DNA of 64,000 nucleotides from Fibrobacter sp. (GCA_024398955.1 JAKSIG010000010.1:1-64000); one strand, 5' to 3'. Counted from the first letter of the stretch, positions 23,674 through 32,762 are shown. Numbers and translations are program-made. The notes: generated from the letters alone by a model not told the origin.

Positions 23674-26400
23674 TTAATATTGAGAACACTTGTATTGTCC
23701 ATTCAAGTAATATTCTACGCCTTGGCTATTTCCATAGCAGTGTTCTCCTAGGTAACCCGTCTTGAGTCCCTTAACAGGAACATGGTCTACTTTGTTATTG
23801 CTATTGACTATGATGGCGACGCCGGAAAGATAATTTGGCCAGTGACGGAACATGTCGTTATTCCAGTTGGGATAATAGTCATGGGCGTTTAAACCAATTT
23901 TTTTATGAGTTACTGCCACTAGGTATGGGGCGACAAATTGATCATGAGATCCCACAACAGTCACTTTATGCATCTTTTCATATCTAAAGTGCTTGTTCTC
24001 TATGTCTTGAATTCGATCGTATACATTGTAAAATACGTTCGGGCATGCATTGGTGTCGGATGCCATTTTTGTGTATTTATACCAGCTATTAACTCCTCCA
24101 CACCAAAGCTGATCTTCTTTAGTTGATTTGTCCTTTATAAACCAGTCTCCCGAAAAATCGGATATTTTTTCGTAGTGCATATCGGAATAACCATCTTCCT
24201 TATCCCTTAGTGCATCGAAATTCATGAATGTTTCGCCTTTTGCTTGGGAAAACTGGACTACAGTATTGATTGTTCGATAAACATCGGTGCTCATGTAATA
24301 AAAGTCTTCCAAAGCTAAAGCCTGAATTTGTCTACCAAGGAATTGTGTTTGGTCAACTCCGTTTCCATTTAAGTCTCCAGCACGGCCGTGATCGGAGCCG
24401 CGTTCGCCGTGTCTAATAACGAAAGCAACCTTTTCATCAGGCAAAAGGCAGCCGAACACATCTGCCATGTCGATAAAATGGTCTTCCGTTGCACGCAGGT
24501 CTTTGCATTCCTGTGATAGTTCCGCAATGCTACTAGAGGAAAGATCGTTACTACTGGAAGAAACTTCTTCACTACTGCTAGATTCCACCACGATGCTTGA
24601 CGAACTTTCTGCGTTGCTGCTGCTGGATTCTGTAGAGCTGGAACTTGTGGGAACAAAATCCTGACCATCCTTGCCGGGTTCGCCCTGCGGTCCAGTTTCG
24701 CCTTGTTCACCCTGAGGACCTTGCTCGCCCTGCGGGCCCTGAGGACCAGTTTCACCCTGGTCTCCCTTTTCTCCGTTTGCTCCATTCCAGATGGAGATGG
24801 TTTCGGACTTGATGTTTCCTTCGGCATCCTTGTAGGTGATGATGATTCTGACACCGCCGTTAGGATGTTCTGGAGTAGCGTCAACATTTTCTGTACGGAT
24901 CGTGGGGGAGAATCCATCCTGACCGTCCTGTCCGTTCTGGCCAGGCTGACCGTCTTGTCCATTCTGCCCGTTTTGACCATCCTTACCCGGCTGGCCGTCC
25001 TGTCCATTCTGACCAGGCTGTCCGTCCTTTCCGTCAACGCCATCCTTGCCGTTTAAACCGTCTTTTCCATCGACACCGTTAATGCCGTCTTTACCGTCGG
25101 TACCATTCCTTAGAACGCCGACTTTTTCAGAGCCACAGTAGACGTCATAGCCATTGATTTCCTGATTTTCTGTCACATAGCAAGAAGTGCCATCGGCTCC
25201 ATCCTTGCCATTTTCGCCATCTTTACCATCAGTACCATTAATGCCGTCCTTCCCGTCAACACCATCCTTGCCGTTGGCGCCATTCCACACGTAAGTGGTG
25301 TCGGACTTGATGTTGCCTTCGGAATCCTTGTACGTAGAGATAATCATGACACCGCCGTTGGGGTGTTCTTCTGAACCTTCTAGAGAGACTGTAATTACAG
25401 AAGGACTGAATCCGTCTATGCCATCCTTACCGTTCTCACCGTCCTTGCCGTCAATTCCATTAATGCCATCTTTACCATCGGCTCCATCCTTGCCATCGGC
25501 TCCATTGAGCAGGACGCCTAGGGAGTCTCCTCCGCAAAGAACCTTATAGCCAGAGCCATTTGCAAGCGGAGCGATGGTGCAAGATTCTCCATCCTTGCCA
25601 TCGATACCGTCTTTCCCGTCGACACCGTTAATGCCGTCTTTCCCGTTGGTGCCGTCTATGCCATCCTTACCGTTCTCGCCGTCCTTGCCGTCAATTCCAT
25701 TAATGCCATCTTTACCATCGGCTCCATCCTTGCCATCGGCTCCATTGAGCAGGACGCCTAGGGAGTCTCCTCCGCAAAGAACCTTATAGCCAGAGCCATT
25801 TGCAAGCGGAGCGATGGAGCAAGATTCTCCATCCTTGCCATCGATACCGTCTTTTCCGTCGACACCGTTAATGCCGTCTTTTCCATTGACTCCATCCTTG
25901 CCGTTGATTCCGTCAATGCCATCTTTCCCATTAAGACCGTTGACGCCGTCCTTTCCGTCAGTTCCGTTGGATCCATTTTGTCCATTCCAGACGTAGGTGG
26001 TGTCGGAGAAAAAATTGCCTTCAACATCGATGTTGGTTGCAATAATCTGGATGCCCCCGTAGGGGTGATCCTTTGACGATTCTATAGGAGATACTTTTAA
26101 AACGGCAGAAGTTCCATCGACTCCATTAACGCCGTCCTTACCATCTGTGCCATTGGAACCGTTGGTTCCCGGTTCTCCCTTGGGGCCTTCAGCGCCGTCG
26201 GCTCCATTTAGCACGTATCCTACAGAGTCTCCGTTGCAAATGATTTTTATGCCTCGATTTTCAGAAAGGCTTTCGGTTTTGCAGCTGATTTCTGCATAGG
26301 CAGAATCTTGCAGGCTGTCAGTAAGTTCTGTAGTTGTTTGATCGCAGGCAACAAAAAGAAGGCCTGTTGATATAGATACAATCAGCTTTGCGATATTCAT
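23674..26400 (-). CDS. Collagen-like lipoprotein with C-terminal histidine phosphatase domain
   Basis: 908 residues. A lipoprotein signal (LLFVAC) is followed by Gly-X-Y stretches dominated by GKDGxNG and interrupted by two kinds of small modules. Type A has two cysteines and ends VGxLxNG. Type B contains HPxGGxxII, DxEGN and WNGxNG. The order is A-B-A-A-B-A-B. Bacterial GXY runs form collagen-like triple helices, so a trimeric stalk is likely. A serine-run linker leads to a C-terminal domain of about 280 residues with IRHGERG (Arg663-His664), a second arginine in STDVYRT, and VVGSHDQF, the catalytic pattern of the histidine phosphatase superfamily. The substrate is unknown. Start ATG 26400 follows GGGTG and a TACATCTG box. 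Not co-directional with close neighbours except the thioesterase pair upstream, from which a terminator separates it. Confidence 0.82.
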   Translation of the reverse strand: MNIAKLIVSISTGLLFVACDQTTTELTDSLQDSAYAEISCKTESLSENRGIKIICNGDSVGYVLNGADGAEGPKGEPGTNGSNGTDGKDGVNGVDGTSAVLKVSPIESSKDHPYGGIQIIATNIDVEGNFFSDTTYVWNGQNGSNGTDGKDGVNGLNGKDGIDGINGKDGVNGKDGINGVDGKDGIDGKDGESCSIAPLANGSGYKVLCGGDSLGVLLNGADGKDGADGKDGINGIDGKDGENGKDGIDGTNGKDGINGVDGKDGIDGKDGESCTIAPLANGSGYKVLCGGDSLGVLLNGADGKDGADGKDGINGIDGKDGENGKDGIDGFSPSVITVSLEGSEEHPNGGVMIISTYKDSEGNIKSDTTYVWNGANGKDGVDGKDGINGTDGKDGENGKDGADGTSCYVTENQEINGYDVYCGSEKVGVLRNGTDGKDGINGVDGKDGLNGKDGVDGKDGQPGQNGQDGQPGKDGQNGQNGQDGQPGQNGQDGQDGFSPTIRTENVDATPEHPNGGVRIIITYKDAEGNIKSETISIWNGANGEKGDQGETGPQGPQGEQGPQGEQGETGPQGEPGKDGQDFVPTSSSSTESSSSNAESSSSIVVESSSSEEVSSSSNDLSSSSIAELSQECKDLRATEDHFIDMADVFGCLLPDEKVAFVIRHGERGSDHGRAGDLNGNGVDQTQFLGRQIQALALEDFYYMSTDVYRTINTVVQFSQAKGETFMNFDALRDKEDGYSDMHYEKISDFSGDWFIKDKSTKEDQLWCGGVNSWYKYTKMASDTNACPNVFYNVYDRIQDIENKHFRYEKMHKVTVVGSHDQFVAPYLVAVTHKKIGLNAHDYYPNWNNDMFRHWPNYLSGVAIIVNSNNKVDHVPVKGLKTGYLGEHCYGNSQGVEYYLNGQYKCSQY
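25412..25891 (-). repeat. 240-bp tandem duplication in the collagen-like gene
   Basis: The segment from 25412 recurs with few differences from 25652, offset exactly 240 bp (80 codons). It encodes one A module plus its collagen stretch. The near-identity indicates recent duplication or ongoing homogenisation. Confidence 0.85.
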
Positions 26401-26534
26401 AGTACACCCAATACGTTCAACAGATGTAAAAATAAATTTGTATCATCTGAAAAACAATATACCTGACAAAAATAGTGTTTACAAAATGTCTATGGAGATT
26501 TTTTTATAGAACGCAAAATGCTTTTCATATTGTG

Positions 26535-26563
26535 AAAAAGGGGGTGTAAAAACATCCCTTTTG
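26535..26563 (-). terminator. Terminator after the thioesterase gene
   Basis: On the minus strand AAAAGGGATGT-tttt-ACACCCCCTTTTT, with one wobble, 28 nt beyond the thioesterase stop. Confidence 0.7.
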
Positions 26564-26590
26564 CAAAAAAATGCGTTAATGATTTATGTG

Positions 26591-26998
26591 CTAGCCGTTA
26601 GGGAATAGTAGCTTGACTTGCTCGGGCAAGTCCATAGTGGGTTTGCCATCTTTTAAAAAGCAGTGTTCCGATGTTCCCGTGGCACAAAGATTGCCTTCAA
26701 CACTCAATTTGTATGTGAACTTGAAGTGAAACTTCCCCTTACGTTCTAGGGTTGTCTCTATATCCACAAATTCCCCGTAGTGTGTGGAATTGCGGTAGCG
26801 TACAGTCAGTTCCAAAACAGGGCAGGCGTAACCTTGGGCTTCGATATCTACATAGCTGGAACCAAGCGACTTGAAAAAATCCAGGCGGGCCTGCTCAAAC
26901 CAGATGGGGTAAACTGCGTGATGGACTACGCCCATCTGGTCTGTTTCCGAATAGCGAACTTCAATGCGACTGGTGTACTTGTGATTGCAAAGTTCCAT
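26591..26998 (-). CDS. YbgC/4-hydroxybenzoyl-CoA-type acyl-CoA thioesterase
   Basis: 135 residues of the hot-dog fold. The family motif YSETDQMGVVHHAVYPIWFEQAR lies near residue 17 and includes the catalytic aspartate. These enzymes cleave short or branched acyl-CoA; YbgC is usually tied to the Tol-Pal system, but no tol genes are present here. The ATG lies 2 nt after the stop codon of the beta-barrel gene, so the two are co-transcribed, and a terminator follows. Substrate not deducible. Confidence 0.88.
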   Translation of the reverse strand: MELCNHKYTSRIEVRYSETDQMGVVHHAVYPIWFEQARLDFFKSLGSSYVDIEAQGYACPVLELTVRYRNSTHYGEFVDIETTLERKGKFHFKFTYKLSVEGNLCATGTSEHCFLKDGKPTMDLPEQVKLLFPNG

Positions 26999-27000
26999 AA

Positions 27001-28092
27001 TTAGAAAGCCTGTCGGAGGTTTAGAGTGACGCCGATGTGGTCAAAATCAACCCAGGAAAGGTCTGCACGGGCAAAAAGCTGCTCGCTCATGTTTAGGCCC
27101 AGCAAGGCCCCAACGCCAACGGACTTATGCCATTTCTCGCGCATGAGATCGCTGAAGTATTCTCCGGCCTTTCCGGATTCGAAAAATACATGGGCGCCAA
27201 CTCTGTGGGCGAAATACCTGCGTACTTCGGATTGAGAAATAATTGCCTGCCTGCCGTTAAAGTACAGACTTTCGACGCCACGGAATCTTCTGGTTCCATC
27301 GGGACCGGCCTGTTTGTCGAAGGGGGCGTCTCCTCCGGATCGTTTCCATAAAAATCCCTGGGCGAAGGAGGCTTTCCACGGAAGCGTTGTGTATCCGCAC
27401 AAATCCAATGATTCCATATCGAAGGTATAGTCTCCGATTCTGTCGCTAAAGAATTTTTGTTTCCATTGAACAAAGAATCCGTGTCTGGACCAGTTGGTTA
27501 TATCCCTTGAATCAAAACTTATCAGGTAGCCAGCACCGTTACGCCATCCAGAATGAGGGTCCGGTAATTCAAGTTCTCCATCTTCACGAAAATCCACGTC
27601 GGTGTGCTCGATATGTATTTCTACGCCGTACTTGAAATATCTCGGTACCCCGAAGGCGGATTCCCAGATATTGCCGAAGTAGAACTTTTCTCTGTCGTAG
27701 TTGGTGTAGGTATCTATGTGAGGATCGTTGCCGCTACCAAAGTAGCTTGCGAACCAGCTTTGATACATTAGGGCGGTCCAGACGCTAATTTTATCATGGA
27801 ACAGATAGAAGTAGGGTTCCAAGTAAAGCTGGAATTGTCCTCGGGTGGTTCCGAAGGCGGAGAGTCCTATTTCGGGAACTTTTCCACCTGGATAACTCGG
27901 CTTCATAAAGAGTATGCCCATGGCTCCGTACTGGAAATGAGTTTCTTCGTTGTAGCCAAGAACGGGAACCAGGGTAAACCACTGGAAGTCATCACTTTTT
28001 TTTTCTGAATTTTCGGCAAAAACGGACGCTGCCATGGCACAAATTAGCACCAGAGTGTTGCAGATAAACTTGAATTGTCGAAAAAAAAACAT
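27001..28092 (-). CDS. Outer-membrane beta-barrel protein, BamA/D15-like without POTRA
   Basis: 363 residues with a signal peptide (LVLICAMAASVFAEN), then alternating aromatic beta strands and a C-terminal phenylalanine (LRQAF). Segments such as GAGYLISFDSRD, FDKQAGPDGTRRFRGVES and GRQAIISQSEVRRYF match the barrel half of bacterial surface antigen (D15/TamA/BamA) proteins, including the conserved RGF-like RFRG loop. No POTRA domains fit in the 40 residues before the barrel, so it is not a full assembly factor. The function is open: patatin-type or lipid-related D15 barrels are known. First gene of a two-gene operon with the thioesterase. Confidence 0.72.
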   Translation of the reverse strand: MFFFRQFKFICNTLVLICAMAASVFAENSEKKSDDFQWFTLVPVLGYNEETHFQYGAMGILFMKPSYPGGKVPEIGLSAFGTTRGQFQLYLEPYFYLFHDKISVWTALMYQSWFASYFGSGNDPHIDTYTNYDREKFYFGNIWESAFGVPRYFKYGVEIHIEHTDVDFREDGELELPDPHSGWRNGAGYLISFDSRDITNWSRHGFFVQWKQKFFSDRIGDYTFDMESLDLCGYTTLPWKASFAQGFLWKRSGGDAPFDKQAGPDGTRRFRGVESLYFNGRQAIISQSEVRRYFAHRVGAHVFFESGKAGEYFSDLMREKWHKSVGVGALLGLNMSEQLFARADLSWVDFDHIGVTLNLRQAF

Positions 28093-28098
28093 CGGGGC

Positions 28099-28106
28099 GA
28101 AATATA
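28099..28106 (-). promoter_or_regulatory. TATATTTC promoter box of the D15 barrel gene
   Basis: On the minus strand TATATTTC ends 6 nt before the ATG at 28092. Confidence 0.5.
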
Positions 28107-28192
28107 GGAATCTGTGGCATTCTTTTAAACCATTTTTTAGACAATTTGTCGGCTTGTTTTAAGGTTTTATCGTGAAAAAAATCTAAAATTTC

Positions 28193-28200
28193 TACATTTG
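28193..28200 (+). promoter_or_regulatory. TACATTTG promoter box of the MCE operon
   Basis: TACATTTG matches TAnnTTTG exactly. It overlaps the TTG at 28198, so that codon cannot be the translation start of a transcript begun here. Confidence 0.5.
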
Positions 28201-28224
28201 TTCTTCCGAAAAATAGGGCTATAC

Positions 28225-29289
28225 TTGAGAAGAACCGAGATTAAATTGCCGCACAACTTAACGGCGGCAAACAGCAAGGAATTGCTGCGTGATTGCAAGA
28301 GGGCGCTCCGGCAGGGAACGCTTTGTCTTGATGGTTCCGACTTGAGCTATATGGACTACAGCGGAGACGCGTTTTTCGCCCTGCTGGCGGAACTTTCCGA
28401 AAAGACGGGGAACCGTCTGGATCTTGCTCACTTCAATGACGACATTAAGCAGCACTTAATGGGTTTGCGCAAATTCTCCATTCCCGAAAGAGAACGCAAG
28501 GAAACTACGAATATCTTTGAGGCCATGGGTGGGGTAGGGTTCAACCTGATACAGGAAGTGGTTCAGGTGTTTATCCTGCTGAACATGTGCATTTACTGGA
28601 CCATCCTGGGGCCGTTCGACAAGGGCAAAATTCGCTTTGGCGGTGTGGCCAAGCAGATGTTCCGACTAGGTAGCGAGGCTACCGGCATTTGCTTTTTGAT
28701 GGTTGCGCTGGTCTGCCTGACCATGGCGTTGCAGAGTTCCGTGATGCTCAATACCATTGGCGCAGGGTCTTACCTGGCGTCTGGCCTTGGCTTTTTGATT
28801 TTTGCAGAAATCGGCCCGCTGCTTACGACGATTATTCTTGCAGGCCGTTCCGGATCTTCTATTGCGGCTGAAATTGCAAACATGTCTGTCTGCGAAGAAG
28901 TCAAGGCCATTAAGACCATGGCTATTCCGCCGGTGCAGTACCTGGTGGTTCCCCGATTCCTGGCTATGAGCATTTGCACGCCTATCCTGAATTTCTGTGC
29001 CTCTATTTTTGGATGCTTTGCCGGTTTCCTGATTGGTTATTTCTGCTGCGACATCACCTTTACCAACTACCTGCAGGGTATTCGTGAAGGTATCGACCCT
29101 ATGGTGTTCTTGAAGAGTACCATCAAGGCTCTTGCCTTTGGATGGCTGGTGACCTTGATTTCTTGCAATAAGGGCCTGAACGCCAAGGGCGGTGCCGAAG
29201 CAGTGGGCTTGGCTACCACATCCAGCGTAGTGACTTCCATTGCAAGTATCGTTATTGCGGATACACTTTTTGCCTTCATTTTCTACTAG
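28225..29289 (+). CDS. mlaE: MlaE-type ABC permease with N-terminal STAS-like domain
   Basis: 354 residues. The first 90 form a STAS-like domain (LDGSDLSYMDYSGDAFF), then five or six membrane segments and the MlaE signature: SSVMLNTIGAGSYLASGLG, EIGPLLTTIILAGRSGSSIAAEIANM and EEVKAIKTM. MlaE dimers with MlaF ATPase and MCE proteins move phospholipids between inner and outer membranes. STAS is normally a separate subunit (MlaB) in Proteobacteria; here it is fused. No ATG is available at the N-terminus. TTG 28225 is chosen because AGGG lies 7 nt upstream and TTG 28198 lies inside the promoter box. First gene of a four-gene transport operon. Confidence 0.85.
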   Translation: MRRTEIKLPHNLTAANSKELLRDCKRALRQGTLCLDGSDLSYMDYSGDAFFALLAELSEKTGNRLDLAHFNDDIKQHLMGLRKFSIPERERKETTNIFEAMGGVGFNLIQEVVQVFILLNMCIYWTILGPFDKGKIRFGGVAKQMFRLGSEATGICFLMVALVCLTMALQSSVMLNTIGAGSYLASGLGFLIFAEIGPLLTTIILAGRSGSSIAAEIANMSVCEEVKAIKTMAIPPVQYLVVPRFLAMSICTPILNFCASIFGCFAGFLIGYFCCDITFTNYLQGIREGIDPMVFLKSTIKALAFGWLVTLISCNKGLNAKGGAEAVGLATTSSVVTSIASIVIADTLFAFIFY

Positions 29290-29297
29290 GAGTGACT

Positions 29298-30080
29298 GTG
29301 GACGAAATTCTAAAAGTAGATCACCTGAAGGCCGGTTATGGTGGACGCACCATTCTTCACGATATTTCCTTCGGCGTAAAGAAGGGGGAAATCCGCATGA
29401 TTCTTGGCAGTTCCGGTTGCGGCAAGTCTACGCTCCTGAACAACATCCTGAAGTTGTACAAGGCGGAAAGCGGAACCATAACCTATTTTGGCAAGACCTT
29501 TGGAGCCAAGGATGGCCTGGATAGCGAAACCCGCATGCGTACCGGAGTGCTGTTCCAGAGCGGGGCTTTGCTTTCGGACCTGACGGTAGCAGAAAATGCC
29601 ATGCTGCCTTTGAAGCGTAGCATGCCCTATATGCCCAAGAGCCAGATGGAAGCGATCGTGGCGGACCGTCTCGAAAAAGTCCATCTGCTTCATGCCTTCC
29701 ATAGGTATCCGTCGGAACTTTCTGGCGGTATGAAGAAGCGCGCTGCCCTTGCCAGAGCTATCGCCCTGAAGCCAGAACTTTTGTTCTGTGATGAACCTTC
29801 CACAGGTCTTGACCCGGTGACGGCTCATTCCCTGGATGAACTTCTACTAGAATTGCGGGATACCTTGGGCGTATCCATGGTTATTGTGAGTCACGAACTT
29901 GAAAGCATCAAGATCGTGTGCGACCGCTTTGTGTACCTGAAGGAAGGGTACGTTCACTTTGACGGTACCCTGCAGCAGGGGCTGGATTCGGAAGACCCCA
30001 TCCTTAAAACATTCTTTAGCCGTAAGAGTACAAAGGAACCAAAATCCGATGACACTTACCCCTTTAATTTTATTGACTGA
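29298..30080 (+). CDS. mlaF: MlaF-type ABC transporter ATPase
   Basis: 260 residues with Walker A GSSGCGKST, signature LSGGMKKRAALARA, Walker B ELLFCDEPSTGLDP and the switch histidine in VIVSHELES. The LSGGMxKR form of the signature is characteristic of MCE-transporter ATPases. GTG 29298 has AGGAG 5 nt upstream and is preferred to GTG 29292, which overlaps it. It lies 8 nt after the permease stop and 13 nt before the MCE gene. Confidence 0.92.
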   Translation: MDEILKVDHLKAGYGGRTILHDISFGVKKGEIRMILGSSGCGKSTLLNNILKLYKAESGTITYFGKTFGAKDGLDSETRMRTGVLFQSGALLSDLTVAENAMLPLKRSMPYMPKSQMEAIVADRLEKVHLLHAFHRYPSELSGGMKKRAALARAIALKPELLFCDEPSTGLDPVTAHSLDELLLELRDTLGVSMVIVSHELESIKIVCDRFVYLKEGYVHFDGTLQQGLDSEDPILKTFFSRKSTKEPKSDDTYPFNFID

Positions 30081-30093
30081 GTCGGAGCTATAG

Positions 30094-31041
30094 ATGGAAA
30101 CCACTCGTTCTGAAAGAATTAAACTCGGCATATTCATGTTCATTTGCCTGGCCCTGATTGTGGCTTTTTTGGGCTATGTGCTGAATCGCTTTATCAGTGC
30201 CGAGTACGACAACTACTATACCGTATTCAAGGGCTCGGTGATTGGCCTTTATAACGAGGCCAAGGTAAAGCTGAATGGTATTGACGTGGGTAACGTGACC
30301 GGCATCCAGATTGATTCCTCTAGCCTGGATCAGGTGGTGGTTTCCTTCAAGGTGAAGCATGGCACTCCCATTAAGCCGGGAACCCGCGCTGGCATGACCA
30401 ACGGTCTTTCGCTTACTGGCGAAAAGCACATCGTGCTTTCTGGCGGAGACTTTAGCGAGCCCAACTTGCAGGAAGGGGGCTTTGTTCCTGCCGAAGCCTC
30501 CTCTTTTGACAAGTTCGCAGACCAGGCTGGCGGTATGGTGGATAAAATTGATACTGTTCTTACCAACGTGAGCAGCGTGTTTACTGCTGAGAATGTGGAG
30601 AATATCCGCATTACTCTTAAGAACATGGCTGATATGAGTGCGAACCTGAATCGTACGACTCGCGATCTGGCGAAGCCTATTGAAAGTGTCTCTAAGACTG
30701 CAGAATCCATGCAGGCTGCTGCCGAATCCATGAAATCAGTTCTGGCAAGTATCGAAGAAGCGAAACTTGCTGCAAAGGCCGGCGAAAATATGGACTTGCT
30801 TAAGGAAAAGCTGGAAGCCATCGATACCAAGAGCATGAACGACAACTTGACTCAGGCTATGGAATCCATTAATAAGCTTGCCCAACGTTTGGATGTAATG
30901 GTCTATAACAATCAGGACCAGGTGGGCGAGGTGCTTACGGAACTGAACAGTGTTCTTGAAAATCTGGATGAGTTCAGCCAGAAAATCAAGAACAATCCCT
31001 CTGCTCTTATCCGTTCCGAAAATAAAAGTCGTAGACAATAA
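30094..31041 (+). CDS. mlaD: MCE domain substrate-binding protein, MlaD-like
   Basis: 315 residues with an N-terminal membrane anchor (LGIFMFICLALIVAFLGYVL). The MCE domain follows: YYTVFKGSVIGLYNEAKVKLNGIDVGNVTGI and KPGTRAGMTNGLSLTGEKHI. A long helical C-terminus (residues 150-300, ETAESMQAAAESMKS) can form a tube or coiled coil across the periplasm. MCE hexamers carry lipids between membranes. ATG 30094 with GGAG upstream. Third gene of the operon. Confidence 0.9.
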   Translation: METTRSERIKLGIFMFICLALIVAFLGYVLNRFISAEYDNYYTVFKGSVIGLYNEAKVKLNGIDVGNVTGIQIDSSSLDQVVVSFKVKHGTPIKPGTRAGMTNGLSLTGEKHIVLSGGDFSEPNLQEGGFVPAEASSFDKFADQAGGMVDKIDTVLTNVSSVFTAENVENIRITLKNMADMSANLNRTTRDLAKPIESVSKTAESMQAAAESMKSVLASIEEAKLAAKAGENMDLLKEKLEAIDTKSMNDNLTQAMESINKLAQRLDVMVYNNQDQVGEVLTELNSVLENLDEFSQKIKNNPSALIRSENKSRRQ

Positions 31042-31097
31042 TTTTTTTATAAAGACTGCGTTTTTACAAAAGCAATTTGTATAAGGATAGTTTAAAA

Positions 31098-31706
31098 ATG
31101 AAGTTTGCAAAGTCATATAAGTTTCTTGGTCTTGTTGCCGCAATTTTTGTGGCTGGACTTTTGACGGGCTGCCTGGGTGGTGGTTCCAGCGAGCCTACCC
31201 GTTACTATGTGGTGGATGTGGAAGATATTAGTGCTTCTGGCGCAGGCAATGCTACTAAGTCTGTTCAAATCCGTAAGTTCACCATCGATCCTGCCTACCA
31301 GCGTAGCAACATCGTGTACCGTGAATCGGCCTACACCTTCATGTTCTATGATCTGGACCTGTGGGCTTCTCGACCGGATCAGATGTTGCTGAAGACTGCA
31401 ACAAAGTACATTGAACAGAGCGGCCTGTTTGCCAAGGGCGGAAAAACCGCAAAGCCTGATTACGAAATTGCGGGGAACATCGATGCTATCGAGGAAATCG
31501 ACGAAGGTAGCAATCGCTTTGCCCATCTCGATATGACCTTGACCTTCCGCAAGACTGAGGGCGAAACTTTGTTCGAAAAGGAATACGACGAGCGCATGTC
31601 TATGGAAGGCTCTGAACCTCAGCATGTGGCTATGGCAATGTCCAAACTTTATGGAAAGTTCATGGAAGACTTTCTGAAAAATGTTTCCCAGAATATAGGC
31701 GAATAA
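31098..31706 (+). CDS. ABC-type transport auxiliary lipoprotein (PqiC/YmbA-like)
   Basis: 202 residues with a lipobox (GLLTGC, then a glycine-rich segment), followed by YYVVDVEDI, RKFTIDPAYQRSNIVYRES and YIEQSGLF, the pattern of the ABC-transport auxiliary component family (PqiC/YmbA). These lipoproteins connect MCE transporters to the outer membrane. Start ATG 31098 with AAGGA 10 nt upstream; a TTG at 31077 in frame would place seven charged residues before the signal and is less likely. Last transport gene of the operon. Confidence 0.82.
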   Translation: MKFAKSYKFLGLVAAIFVAGLLTGCLGGGSSEPTRYYVVDVEDISASGAGNATKSVQIRKFTIDPAYQRSNIVYRESAYTFMFYDLDLWASRPDQMLLKTATKYIEQSGLFAKGGKTAKPDYEIAGNIDAIEEIDEGSNRFAHLDMTLTFRKTEGETLFEKEYDERMSMEGSEPQHVAMAMSKLYGKFMEDFLKNVSQNIGE

Positions 31707-31718
31707 TTTTTTTGCAGA

Positions 31719-32762
31719 ATGGAAACGCATAACTTATATCGAGATGCAATTAAGGCGTTGGACTGGGGGGACGCTCGCTCTTTAGACGGGGCTGATTCCG
31801 TTTTTGTAGTGGGGCACAAGTCGCCTGACGGAGACTCCGTTATGTCGGCGTTGGCTTACGCTCACTTGATGCGTCAGCTTGGATACAATGCCGTTGCAAG
31901 AATGGCGGGCAGGGCGAATAACGAAACTGCTTTTGCGGCGCAGGCCTTTGGCATAGAGTTGCCTCAGGTTCTGGCCGATGTGAAACCCGGCGAACGCCTT
32001 GTTCTTGTGGATCATAGCGATTATTCTCAGGCGGTAGATGGAGCCAAGAATGCCCGCATTTTACAAGTCGTCGATCATCATGGCATTGGCGATATTGCCG
32101 AATCCAAACTGCTTTATGCAAAGTACATGCCAGTGGGCTCTACCTGCAGTATTGTGTACACAAGCTATAAGGAACTTGGGGTTGAAATTTCAGCGGAAAT
32201 CGCGAAGGTCCTTTTTGCGGGAATTCTGTCGGATACCTTGAACCTGAAAAAGGTTACTGTGACCGATGTGGATCGCAGTATTTATGAAGAATTGCTTGGG
32301 GTCTTGGCTGGTGAGTGGGGGATGGATCTTGATTCAGCCCGCCAGAAAGTTACCGAATTTTTTAACGGCATGTCGGAAGCTGCTCACGACTTTAGCTCCA
32401 TGACGGATGAAGAAATCTTCAATTCAGACGCCAAGGACTATGTCCTGGGCTGTGTGAAATTCCGTCTGGGAAGTTTGGATTGTCGGGATGCATCTAAGGT
32501 TGATGAGTTTGCTGATCGACTGTTGAAGGTCATGCCCAAGATTGCTTCTGCGACGGAAAACAGAATGGCCTTTTGCCGTCTTGGTTTTGAGGAAAAGACT
32601 TACATGCTGTATGCTGATGCAGAAGGTATTCTGGTGGGGCTTGCTCAGGAAATTGCGGAACAGGCCTTTGGATCGTCTTTGCGCGATGGTGTCGTTTTTT
32701 GCGAGCGTCGCCTGAGTCGCAAGCTAGATGTAGTGCCTATGCTAACGAAGGCTTTGCAATAA
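31719..32762 (+). CDS. ppaC: Manganese-dependent (family II) inorganic pyrophosphatase
   Basis: 347 residues of the DHH superfamily. Motifs are VVGHKSPDGDSVMSALAYA (residues 30-48), VDHSDYSQAV and the DHH box VVDHHGIGD. The C-terminal DHHA2 domain ends in SRKLDVVPML, close to the SRKKQVVP motif of PpaC that binds pyrophosphate. The lysine in RKLD is retained while the second lysine of RKKQ is changed. It hydrolyses PPi to phosphate in the cytoplasm. It starts 12 nt after the auxiliary lipoprotein gene, so it may be co-transcribed with the MCE operon, with no obvious functional link. An oligoribonuclease-like role is the alternative. Confidence 0.82.
   Translation: METHNLYRDAIKALDWGDARSLDGADSVFVVGHKSPDGDSVMSALAYAHLMRQLGYNAVARMAGRANNETAFAAQAFGIELPQVLADVKPGERLVLVDHSDYSQAVDGAKNARILQVVDHHGIGDIAESKLLYAKYMPVGSTCSIVYTSYKELGVEISAEIAKVLFAGILSDTLNLKKVTVTDVDRSIYEELLGVLAGEWGMDLDSARQKVTEFFNGMSEAAHDFSSMTDEEIFNSDAKDYVLGCVKFRLGSLDCRDASKVDEFADRLLKVMPKIASATENRMAFCRLGFEEKTYMLYADAEGILVGLAQEIAEQAFGSSLRDGVVFCERRLSRKLDVVPMLTKALQ

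Noticed and set aside
28198-28224. TTG at 28198 as the permease start
   Set aside because: It lies inside the TACATTTG promoter box, so it would not be in the mRNA; TTG 28225 has AGGG at the right distance.
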